DNA of 5,599 nt from Thiolapillus brandeum. GTDB taxonomy: Bacteria > Pseudomonadota > Gammaproteobacteria > Chromatiales > Chromatiaceae. The notes beneath the pieces are model-generated. The model was not told the origin of the DNA and made no database searches. It was given only the letters and a program-made list of their open reading frames with translations. Below, piece after piece: positions 1 through 4,276 of this stretch. The DNA is taken from NCBI GenBank assembly GCA_011051425.1, contig DRLF01000143.1:1-5599 (forward strand), given 5' to 3'. The position numbers were made by a program, and so were the translations under genes. Numbering within the stretch: position 1 is the first letter of the stretch; the number at the start of each line of letters is the position of its first letter.

Positions 1-333
1 CGATCCAGAAGTAGTCGCCGATACGACGCAATTCGAAGACACTTCAAACGTGCCGGATTGTTGCAACCCGGTTATTGGCTGTAGGGCATCCTAAAATGTC
101 ATTCCGGCACAGTCCGGAATCTGTAGCGCCTTGAAGAGTATGGACCCCGGCCTGCACCGGGGTACTCTTCAGTACAGTAAATCCTGGCCAGGTTCCTGCC
201 GGGGCTGGTATAGCAGTTGTGACAAACAGGCAGGACAGCAAACAACTGTTTGCCGGCAGCAACTGCGTAGCCCCCTCTTTTTCTACGTATTTATGGCAAT
301 ATACGCATCTTCCTCAACAGGTATATTGCAGCC
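1..333. other. Intergenic stretch with dispersed palindromes, no convincing gene
   Basis: No open frame here has a credible start, ribosome binding site or family resemblance. A frame open from the left edge to a TAG at 82-84 could be the tail of an upstream gene, but it is arginine-rich and uses rare codons, so I do not call it. The stretch is rich in small palindromes: GTTGCAAC (60-67), the paired repeat units at 101-171, CCTGGCCAGG (183-192), and GCAAAC-aact-GTTTGC (238-253). A promoter for the gene at 334 must lie here, but I cannot point to a convincing -35/-10 pair. TATATT at 322-327 is too close to the start codon unless the message is leaderless. Confidence 0.5.
101..171. repeat. Paired 20-bp 6-8-6 palindromic repeat units (dRS3-like dispersed repeat)
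   Basis: Two 20-bp units have the same layout, a 6-bp arm, 8-bp centre and 6-bp arm. Unit 1 (101-120) is ATTCCG-N8-CGGAAT and unit 2 (144-163) is ACCCCG-N8-CGGGGT; 23 bases separate them. Unit 2 is nested in a longer hairpin: TGAAGAGTA (132-140) pairs with TACTCTTCA (163-171) and CCCCGG (145-150) with CCGGGG (157-162), leaving only TGGA (141-144) bulged. The layout matches the neisserial dRS3 repeat (ATTCCC-N8-GGGAAT) and similar 'attcc...ggaat' repeats scattered through many proteobacterial genomes. That it is multicopy in this genome is inferred. Such repeats usually sit between genes and can serve as recombination or phage-insertion targets. Confidence 0.6.
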
Positions 334-813
334 ATGACAACAGATACGCCAGCGCCCGAAGAAAACAAACCCTGGAACCGGTACCAGCAGCTTTACGTCC
401 GTTACCTGAGCGCCGTCCTCATGGATCTGACGGTCATCAATCTGTTCGATGAATACTGGGATGCGGTGATCATCAATTCCTTCAGCATTTCACTGCTGGC
501 TGCCATCCTGCTGCAGATCATGCTCCAGGCTTCTATCGCCCTGGAACACCATGTCGGCTCTTTCGTTCAGGAAAGGGCAGGTGCACATGGCAGAAAAGCA
601 CGTATTTTCTCGGCCTGGGCCGTCCTGTTTGTCTCCAAGCTTGTCATTCTGGAAGCGCTGAGCTTTACCTTCGGTGACGAAGTCCAGTTCATCGGCATCT
701 ACCACGGGCTCATTCCCTTTCTCACCATTGTCATTGCCATGCTCGCGGCAGAAGCCGTGATGCGGCGCATCTATCACGCACTGGGACAGACAACAGGCGC
801 ACAGCCTGCCTGA
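334..813 (+). CDS. Uncharacterised three-helix inner-membrane protein
   Basis: I do not recognise a named family. The 159-residue protein has a polar N-terminus (about 1-25), an amphipathic stretch containing acidic FDEYWD (38-43), and three hydrophobic segments at about 45-70, 91-112 and 117-142. The loop between the first two (71-90, EHHVGSFVQERAG) is charged and rich in H, E and R; the tail (143-159) is basic and then polar. No signal peptide, cofactor or catalytic motif is evident. The start has only a weak upstream AGG (319-321) as ribosome binding site. Its stop lies two bases before the MarC-family start, so the two genes are very likely cotranscribed and translationally coupled, and this protein may act with or modulate its neighbour. 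Length and clean hydropathy support a real gene; the function is unknown. Confidence 0.85.
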   Translation: MTTDTPAPEENKPWNRYQQLYVRYLSAVLMDLTVINLFDEYWDAVIINSFSISLLAAILLQIMLQASIALEHHVGSFVQERAGAHGRKARIFSAWAVLFVSKLVILEALSFTFGDEVQFIGIYHGLIPFLTIVIAMLAAEAVMRRIYHALGQTTGAQPA

Positions 814-815
814 AC

Positions 816-1415
816 ATGAACTGGAGCGATATCGCGGCAGCAGCCACCACCCTTTTTCTGGTCATGGATCCCCTTGGCAACGTACCTGTGTTCAACGCGG
901 TACTCGGCAGGTTCGATCCTGCCCGCCGCACGGCCGTAATGGCACGGGAACTGTTGCTGGCACTGCTGATACTTTTCGGTTTCCTGTTTGCCGGCAACGC
1001 GGTTCTCAGCTTTCTCGGACTCACCCAGTCCTCTCTCAGCATTGCCGGGGGGATTCTGCTGTTCATAATTTCTCTGCGCATGATTTTTCCCCAGGCCACT
1101 CCCCCTGAACAGCGGATGGATAGCGAAGAGCCTTTTCTGGTGCCGCTGGCTGTCCCACTGATCGCCGGCCCTTCCACCATTGCTATCCTGTTGCTGCTCA
1201 GTTCCAGGCAGCCGGATCGCCTGGACGAATGGAGCATTGCGCTTTTTATCGCCTGGACGGGAACGACCCTGCTGCTGATCACCTCCCCTCTGCTGCTGCG
1301 TATTCTGGGTCCCCAGGGATCACGAGCGATGGAGCGGCTCATGGGCATGATCCTGGTTATCCTCGCCACGCAGATGCTGCTCAACGGCATTCGGGATTTC
1401 ATTCAGACGCTTTGA
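816..1415 (+). CDS. MarC/YhgN family integral membrane protein (UPF0056)
   Basis: The 199 residues match the MarC family in length (E. coli YhgN and MarC are about 200 residues) and in landmarks. MDPLGNVPVF (17-26) is the family's signature near the end of helix 1. VPLAVPLIAGPSTI (109-122) is the matching half-repeat signature with a conserved G-P-S/A. The C-terminal helix carries MERLMGMILV followed by an N-G-I (190-192). Six hydrophobic segments are visible at about 5-25, 43-66, 72-92, 108-130, 138-162 and 172-192. Family members are annotated as 'NAAT transporters', but transport of amino acids is poorly established and the old link of MarC to multiple antibiotic resistance was not upheld. 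YhgN-like is the closer guess because of the MDPLGN motif. The gene begins two bases after the stop of the preceding membrane-protein gene, with no independent ribosome binding site, so coupled translation is expected. Confidence 0.93.
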   Translation: MNWSDIAAAATTLFLVMDPLGNVPVFNAVLGRFDPARRTAVMARELLLALLILFGFLFAGNAVLSFLGLTQSSLSIAGGILLFIISLRMIFPQATPPEQRMDSEEPFLVPLAVPLIAGPSTIAILLLLSSRQPDRLDEWSIALFIAWTGTTLLLITSPLLLRILGPQGSRAMERLMGMILVILATQMLLNGIRDFIQTL

Positions 1416-1688
1416 GCCGGCCACAGGCCACGGCCCCCATGAACCACAGAATAGAAAGAGTCACACCCGATGTTCCGAGGCAAGCTTGAAGCCCTGAGCA
1501 TCACCTATTATTGGTGCCAGGTGACTAAGCTGGTGCTACCTTGACACACTATCCACCATGAAGGCTGCCATCACCCTGTGCGGCAAGTTCGGATTCAGGC
1601 ACCTGAAACAACCTCCGGACGGCACCGTTCATCATGGCTGCGATGTCTGGATGATCAGGGATTTGCAATAAACCTGCGAAAACATCGG

Positions 1689-1716
1689 TTGACTTGACCA
1701 ACCGGTCTACTATAAT
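1689..1716 (+). promoter_or_regulatory. Near-consensus sigma70 promoter of the tetR-family gene
   Basis: TTGACT (1689-1694) and a perfect TATAAT (1711-1716) are separated by 16 bases. Transcription should begin around 1722-1725, which is at the start codon (1725), so the transcript would be leaderless or nearly so. No purine-rich ribosome binding site lies in the eight bases between the -10 and the ATG. The repressor's probable operator fills the spacer, an arrangement typical of autorepression. Confidence 0.85.
1698..1710 (+). promoter_or_regulatory. Operator copy 1 (autoregulatory site in the tetR promoter)
   Basis: CCAACCGGTCTAC lies between the -35 and -10 of the tetR promoter. It belongs to a set of three same-strand copies (the others at 2371-2383 and 2465-2477) with consensus CYRACCRGTCWAY around a GACCGGTC-like core. 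This copy also has a wider GACC-aacc-GGTC dyad (1696-1707). The core resembles TAGACC(R)GTCTA-type boxes that I recall for LmrA/YxaF-type TetR regulators. Binding by the adjacent repressor is inferred from position and repetition. Confidence 0.65.
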
Positions 1717-1724
1717 ATTTTCCC

Positions 1725-2330
1725 ATGAGCACACCAAACGACACTCGCCAGCGAATCATCGAAGCGGCAAAGAACCGTTTCCATGATCGCAGCTATGCGG
1801 ACGTGGGTATCAAGGAAATCTGCGAAAGCGCCAAGGTTCAGAAAGGCAGTTTCTACCATTTTTTCCCTTCCAAAAGGGATCTCGTGCTGGCGGTCATCGA
1901 TGAGTTTTCCAGAGACTGGGCGGATGGCTTCGTGGCCGAAGCATTCGACCCGGCCATTCCTCCCCTGGATCGCCTGGATTATCTGCTGGATGCTGCCTAT
2001 TTCTGGCAGAAATCGGTAAAAACAGTCAAGGGGCGCATGCCCGGCTGTCTGTTCGGGAACCTGACCCTGGAGGTCAGCACCCAGGATGACATCCTGCGCG
2101 CCAAACTCAACGCGGTGTTCCGACAGGCCAAGTCCCGCTTCCAGGACACGCTCGAAGAAGCCGTCGAACAGGGAGCTATTCCTCCACTGGATACGGAAAA
2201 AACAGCAGAGGCCATGCTCGCCTACCTGGAGGGCATGATCCTGCTGGCCAAGGCCAAGAATGATCCTGAAGTGATCTACGAATTGGGTCCGGCCATTAAA
2301 ACCATTCGAATCGACACCAAACCGAACTGA
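1725..2330 (+). CDS. TetR/AcrR family repressor with a candidate sensor cysteine
   Basis: The 201-residue length is usual for the family. The N-terminal DNA-binding domain (about 7-54) starts RQRIIEAAKNRF and contains the helix-turn-helix with KEICESAKVQKGSFYHFF (30-47), the best conserved part of TetR proteins; GSFYHFFPSKRDLV is typical. The rest is the helical ligand-binding and dimerisation domain. It carries PGCLFGNLTLE (106-116), a motif seen in NemR/AcuR/YxaF-like branches; in E. coli NemR a cysteine at about this position senses electrophiles and hypochlorite. The only cysteines are C33 (in the HTH) and C108. The repressor probably controls its own promoter and the downstream tusA-dsrE2 unit, since three copies of one operator-like motif mark these places. 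The start at 1725 places the HTH at the normal distance from the N-terminus even though no ribosome binding site exists, implying leaderless translation. The ligand is unknown; a reactive sulfur or electrophilic signal is a hypothesis. Confidence 0.95.
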   Translation: MSTPNDTRQRIIEAAKNRFHDRSYADVGIKEICESAKVQKGSFYHFFPSKRDLVLAVIDEFSRDWADGFVAEAFDPAIPPLDRLDYLLDAAYFWQKSVKTVKGRMPGCLFGNLTLEVSTQDDILRAKLNAVFRQAKSRFQDTLEEAVEQGAIPPLDTEKTAEAMLAYLEGMILLAKAKNDPEVIYELGPAIKTIRIDTKPN

Positions 2331-2337
2331 TTTCATC

Positions 2338-2359
2338 CCCGAAACAGCATTGTTTCGGG
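2338..2359 (+). terminator. Perfect 9-bp hairpin after tetR (weak or non-canonical terminator)
   Basis: CCCGAAACA (2338-2346) pairs perfectly with TGTTTCGGG (2351-2359) around a GCAT loop, eight bases after the tetR stop. It is not followed by a T-run, so it may be a processing or 3'-stabilising hairpin instead of a classic terminator. It sits just upstream of operator copy 2. Confidence 0.45.
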
Positions 2360-2370
2360 AAACAACTGGA

Positions 2371-2386
2371 CCGACCGGTCTATTAT
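2371..2386 (+). promoter_or_regulatory. Operator copy 2 abutting a -10-like box, candidate tusA promoter
   Basis: CCGACCGGTCTAT (2371-2383) is the most symmetrical copy of the three-site motif, containing a perfect GACCGGTC (2373-2380) and a wider GACC-gacc-GGTC dyad (2369-2380). TATTAT (2381-2386), a 5/6 match to a sigma70 -10 box, abuts it in nearly the same geometry as operator and TATAAT at the tetR promoter. No good -35 is visible at 16-18 bases, so the promoter is weak, activator-dependent or misassigned. If it is active, the tusA message has a leader of about 105 bases. Confidence 0.55.
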
Positions 2387-2410
2387 TAAGGTCAGGGAAA
2401 ATATCTTTCC

Positions 2411-2450
2411 CTGTTTCAGGCGAAAACAGCTGATATTCAGGTGTTTTTTT
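2411..2450 (+). terminator. Hairpin plus T-run upstream of tusA, possible attenuator
   Basis: AAAACA-G-CTGA (2423-2433) pairs with TCAG-G-TGTTTT (2437-2447) around a TAT loop with a single G-G mismatch, and runs into seven T residues (2444-2450). This is a weak intrinsic terminator. An alternative hairpin, CTGTTT (2411-2416) with AAACAG (2424-2429), shares bases 2424-2429 and so excludes it. A further stem, GGGAAA/TTTCCC (2395-2400/2406-2411), lies just before. It may simply end tetR transcription, or act as an attenuator if transcription starts near 2390. Confidence 0.4.
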
Positions 2451-2464
2451 AACCAAAATGTTAA

Positions 2465-2477
2465 CTGACCAGTCAAC
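2465..2477 (+). promoter_or_regulatory. Operator copy 3, upstream of the tusA ribosome binding site
   Basis: CTGACCAGTCAAC is the third same-strand copy of the motif at 1698 and 2371, with one change (GACCAGTC) in the GACCGGTC core. It is also a TGAC-CA-GTCA dyad (2466-2475). It ends eight bases before the tusA Shine-Dalgarno AGGAG (2486-2490). It could cooperate with copy 2 as a second operator or road-block transcription. It is the weakest copy. Confidence 0.45.
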
Positions 2478-2497
2478 TTACGAACAGGAGATATAAC

Positions 2498-2737
2498 ATG
2501 CATCACACCGACACCCCCACGAAAAAACTCGACGCCAGAGGGCTGAACTGCCCGCTCCCCATTCTCAGGTCCCGCAAGGCCCTGGGCGCCATGCACAAGG
2601 GAGACGTGCTGGAGGTAAAATCCACAGACCCCGGATCGATCAAGGATCTGGATGCCTTCTGCCGGCAGACGGGCAATGAAATGCTGCAAAGTACCGATGA
2701 CAACGGCGAGTTTGTCTTTCTCCTGCGCAAGTCCTGA
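2498..2737 (+). CDS. tusA: TusA-family sulfur carrier protein
   Basis: TusA proteins are small cytoplasmic carriers that hold sulfur as a persulfide on one cysteine and pass it between rhodaneses, DsrE-type proteins and sulfur-oxidising or tRNA-thiolating enzymes. The 79-residue length is right for the family. The sequence LDARGLNCPLPIL (11-23) contains the hallmark CPxP motif with the active cysteine C18 at the start of helix 1, followed by the R-K-A-L of that helix. DPGSIKDL (45-52) and the later C55 fit the second half of the beta-alpha-beta-alpha-beta fold. AGGAG (2486-2490) is well placed before the ATG. The gene is followed after 20 bases by a DsrE2-type gene, a pairing characteristic of oxidative sulfur-trafficking clusters, so it more likely serves sulfane-sulfur transfer than 2-thiouridine synthesis. 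No rhodanese gene adjoins. Confidence 0.93.
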   Translation: MHHTDTPTKKLDARGLNCPLPILRSRKALGAMHKGDVLEVKSTDPGSIKDLDAFCRQTGNEMLQSTDDNGEFVFLLRKS

Positions 2738-2757
2738 AACAGATCAAAGGTGACAAT

Positions 2758-3369
2758 ATGAATGCCAGTGCAGAAATGATGTCCGGCAATGCCCGGCCTG
2801 AAGAGTTCGACAGGTGGTTCGATACGCGCTTCGATGAGCGCATGGCGCAGATGGAAAACGAACATGTGCCATCCATGACCATCATCGCTACCAAGGGCAG
2901 TCTGGACATGGCCTACCCCCCTTTTATCCTCGCATCCACCGCAGCCGCCCTGGGATGGGATGTCTCCATCTTCTTCACCTTTTACGGACTGAGCCTGCTG
3001 AAGAAAGAGCTGGAGCTTGAAATCAGCCCCCTGGGCAACCCGGCCATGCCCATGAAGATGCCCTTCGGTCCGCAATGGTTGAGAAACGTGGACATGAATA
3101 TACCCAACCTGGTCATGGCGAACATCCCGGGCTTCGAAAAAATGGCAACAGGGATGATGAAAAAGACCATGAATGAAAAAGGCATCGCCTCCATCGAGGA
3201 ATTACGCTCCCTCAGTATCGAAGCAGGCGTCGATCTGGTTGCCTGCCAGATGACTGTCGACCTGTACAACATGGCACGCGAAGACTTCATTCCCGAAATA
3301 TCAGACTGGATCGGCGCAGCAAGTTTTCTGCCCAAAGCGCAGAAATCCGATGTCAGTCTGTTTGTCTGA
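2758..3369 (+). CDS. dsrE2: DsrE2-type DsrE/DsrF/DsrH-like sulfurtransferase
   Basis: The 203-residue protein has an N-terminal, probably helical, polar extension (about 12-38, EEFDRWFDTRF) followed by a DsrE-like Rossmann-type domain. The domain begins SMTIIATKGSLDMAYPPF (39-56), with A-S-T-A-A-A-L-G-W-D-V (59-69) and the FFTFYGLSLLKK motif (72-83) typical of the DsrE2 branch. VDLVACQMTVDLYNM (158-172) holds the only cysteine, C163, equivalent to the conserved sulfur-binding cysteine of this branch. A hydrophobic run (about 53-81) is part of the fold but could be taken for a membrane segment; both soluble and membrane forms of DsrE2 are known. In Allochromatium-type organisms DsrE2 works with TusA and a rhodanese to move sulfane sulfur towards oxidation. 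Here it lies 20 bases after tusA with its own ribosome binding site AAAGGTGA (2746-2753). Confidence 0.9.
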   Translation: MNASAEMMSGNARPEEFDRWFDTRFDERMAQMENEHVPSMTIIATKGSLDMAYPPFILASTAAALGWDVSIFFTFYGLSLLKKELELEISPLGNPAMPMKMPFGPQWLRNVDMNIPNLVMANIPGFEKMATGMMKKTMNEKGIASIEELRSLSIEAGVDLVACQMTVDLYNMAREDFIPEISDWIGAASFLPKAQKSDVSLFV

Positions 3370-3376
3370 ACAGATT

Positions 3377-3413
3377 AAACGCCCTGCTTCAGGACGCACG
3401 GGCGTTTCATTTT
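3377..3413 (+). terminator. Intrinsic terminator after dsrE2
   Basis: AAACGCCC (3377-3384) pairs with GGGCGTTT (3400-3407). A possible inner TGC/GCA pairing (3385-3387/3396-3398) shortens the loop, and the stem is followed by CATTTT. It lies eight bases after the dsrE2 stop and closes the tusA-dsrE2 unit. Confidence 0.8.
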
Positions 3414-3422
3414 CAAAAAAAC

Positions 3423-3431
3423 TGCTACACT
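3423..3431 (+). promoter_or_regulatory. Extended -10 promoter for the dodecin gene
   Basis: TGCTACACT is an extended -10 box (TG-N-TACACT). The -35 region is poor (TTTC-type sequence inside the preceding terminator), which is common with an extended -10. Transcription would start near 3438, giving a leader of about 48 bases that contains AGGGAG (3474-3479) before the dodecin ATG. Confidence 0.6.
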
Positions 3432-3485
3432 GGAAAAAGCTCACACGAGCCGACCTCATTATTTGAACAGACCAGGGAGCAAACC

Positions 3486-3686
3486 ATGTCAGTAGCCAAG
3501 ATCACGGAAATCACCGCAACTTCGAAAAAGAGCTTTGACGACGCGGTTCAAAATGGCATCAAACGCGCCAGCAAGACACTGAAAAACATCACCAGCGCGT
3601 GGATAGCCGATCAAAGTGTATCGGTCAAGAATGGAAAGATCGATCGCTATGAAGTGCGTATGAAGGTTACCTTCATTCTCAAGTAA
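3486..3686 (+). CDS. Dodecin, small flavin-binding storage/buffer protein
   Basis: Dodecins form hollow 12-subunit shells that bind flavin pairs (FMN, FAD or riboflavin products) and are thought to store them or quench their photochemistry. The 66-residue protein has the expected beta-alpha-beta-beta order: strand KITEITATS (5-13), helix FDDAVQNGIKRASKTLKN (17-34), strand SAWIADQSVSV (37-47), and strand DRYEVRMKVTFILK (53-66). W39 and Q43 in the AWIADQ motif correspond to the aromatic residue that stacks on the flavin and a contacting polar residue. The Shine-Dalgarno AGGGAG is six bases before the ATG. The gene has its own promoter and is separated from the next gene by a strong hairpin, so it may be expressed at a higher level than its neighbour. 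Identification is firm from length and motif order. Confidence 0.93.
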   Translation: MSVAKITEITATSKKSFDDAVQNGIKRASKTLKNITSAWIADQSVSVKNGKIDRYEVRMKVTFILK

Positions 3687-3695
3687 TCGAACCAC

Positions 3696-3731
3696 TGCTT
3701 TCTCCCGAGGTTCTGTGCACGGGAGAAAGCA
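3696..3731 (+). terminator. Perfect 12-bp hairpin between dodecin and STAS-like genes
   Basis: TGCTTTCTCCCG (3696-3707) pairs without mismatch with CGGGAGAAAGCA (3720-3731) around a 12-base loop, nine bases after the dodecin stop. The following bases (ACATTCCTGC) are not T-rich, so full intrinsic termination is doubtful. It could allow partial read-through to the next gene or protect the dodecin mRNA 3' end. Confidence 0.6.
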
Positions 3732-3769
3732 ACATTCCTGCAGAAAACAGCCGGGGACTTTCAAGACAC

Positions 3770-4135
3770 ATGCTGAAAATTGAACTCGACGAAGAATCCG
3801 CCATCGCCGTACTGCAACCCGAAGGCCCCCTGACCAGGGCTGATTTCGAAGCTGCCGCGAGCCGCATCGATCCCTACCTGGAAAAACACGGTCGACTCAG
3901 GGGACTGATCATCTATTCGCAGGACTTTCCCGGATGGGATTCCTTCGGCGCAGCACTGAGCCATCTCAAGTTCATCAGGAACCATCACCAGAAGCTTTCC
4001 CATGTTGCGCTCGTCACCGATTCCAGAATCGGCAGCCTGGCAGAAAAGCTCACCAGCCATTTCGTATCAGCCGAAGTAAGGCATTTTCCTCATGACCAGT
4101 TGCTACAGGCAAAAAACTGGATACTGGACAGCTGA
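3770..4135 (+). CDS. SpoIIAA-like / STAS-fold protein of unknown role
   Basis: The 121-residue protein resembles the SpoIIAA-like (STAS/SEC14-type) family found widely in proteobacteria. It opens MLKIELDEESAIAVLQPEGPL, then TRADFEAAASRIDPYLEKHG (22-41), a helix, then the strand LRGLIIYSQDFPGWDSFGA (43-61) with the aromatic/acidic F-P-G-W that is characteristic. SHVALVTDSRIGSL (76-89) forms the next strand, followed by a helix, and VRHFPHDQLLQAKNWI (102-117) is the usual last strand and helix. There is no signal peptide or membrane segment, so it should be cytosolic. The function of the family is not established. It is unlike true anti-anti-sigma factors in lacking an obvious D-S phosphorylation motif in the standard place. 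The start is fixed by homology-like spacing; the only ribosome binding candidate is GGGGA (3753-3757), rather far upstream. It may be partly cotranscribed with dodecin. Confidence 0.82.
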   Translation: MLKIELDEESAIAVLQPEGPLTRADFEAAASRIDPYLEKHGRLRGLIIYSQDFPGWDSFGAALSHLKFIRNHHQKLSHVALVTDSRIGSLAEKLTSHFVSAEVRHFPHDQLLQAKNWILDS

Positions 4136-4276
4136 ACCCCGCAGACTTTACTGGTGGTTATCGAGCCACAGCAGGTCCGGTATCTCCCACCAGAACCGTT
4201 ACAAAGCAGCACCTGTTTTCCTGTATGCACATCAGACACACAGCGAGTGAAAATCGGCGGAAACCCAATTGCCAAA
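4136..4276. other. Short convergent intergenic region
   Basis: This is the gap between the convergent STAS-like and hemerythrin-like genes. CTGGTGG (4151-4157) and CCACCAG (4187-4193) form an inverted repeat with a long loop, which could help end transcription from either side. There is no T-run on either strand next to it, so I do not call it a terminator. Confidence 0.35.

Larger units (their letters stand above)
1416..1724. other. Gene-poor stretch between marC-like and tetR genes
   Basis: No credible gene is visible. Two very short + strand frames, 1470-1544 (24 codons) and 1558-1671 (37 codons), lack ribosome binding sites and resemble nothing I know. A minus-strand frame (1549-1737) begins inside tetR and is also unconvincing. 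There is no clear intrinsic terminator after the MarC gene: GGCC-aca-GGCC (1419-1429) is short and not followed by T. TCACCT (near 1500) and AGGTGA (near 1520) form a weak inverted repeat. The last 36 bases hold the tetR promoter and operator. Confidence 0.4.

Noticed and set aside
1..84. Open frame from the left edge to TAG at 82-84 as the tail of an upstream gene
   Set aside because: The 27 residues are arginine-rich with rare codons and match no family I know; a second frame is equally open to 94, so there is no basis to choose.
731..1402. 223-codon minus-strand frame opposite the MarC gene
   Set aside because: The composition is S/R-rich as expected of an antisense shadow of membrane-protein codons; the + strand gene has clear family motifs.
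1470..1671. Two short + strand frames (1470-1544 and 1558-1671) as small proteins or a broken gene
   Set aside because: No ribosome binding sites, no recognisable motifs, and joining them through stops or shifts gives no familiar sequence.
1549..1737. Minus-strand 62-codon frame overlapping the tetR start
   Set aside because: It begins inside tetR, antisense to the promoter, without a ribosome binding site or family resemblance.
2503..3335. Long minus-strand frames under tusA and dsrE2
   Set aside because: They are antisense shadows of well-identified genes, without ribosome binding sites or domain features.
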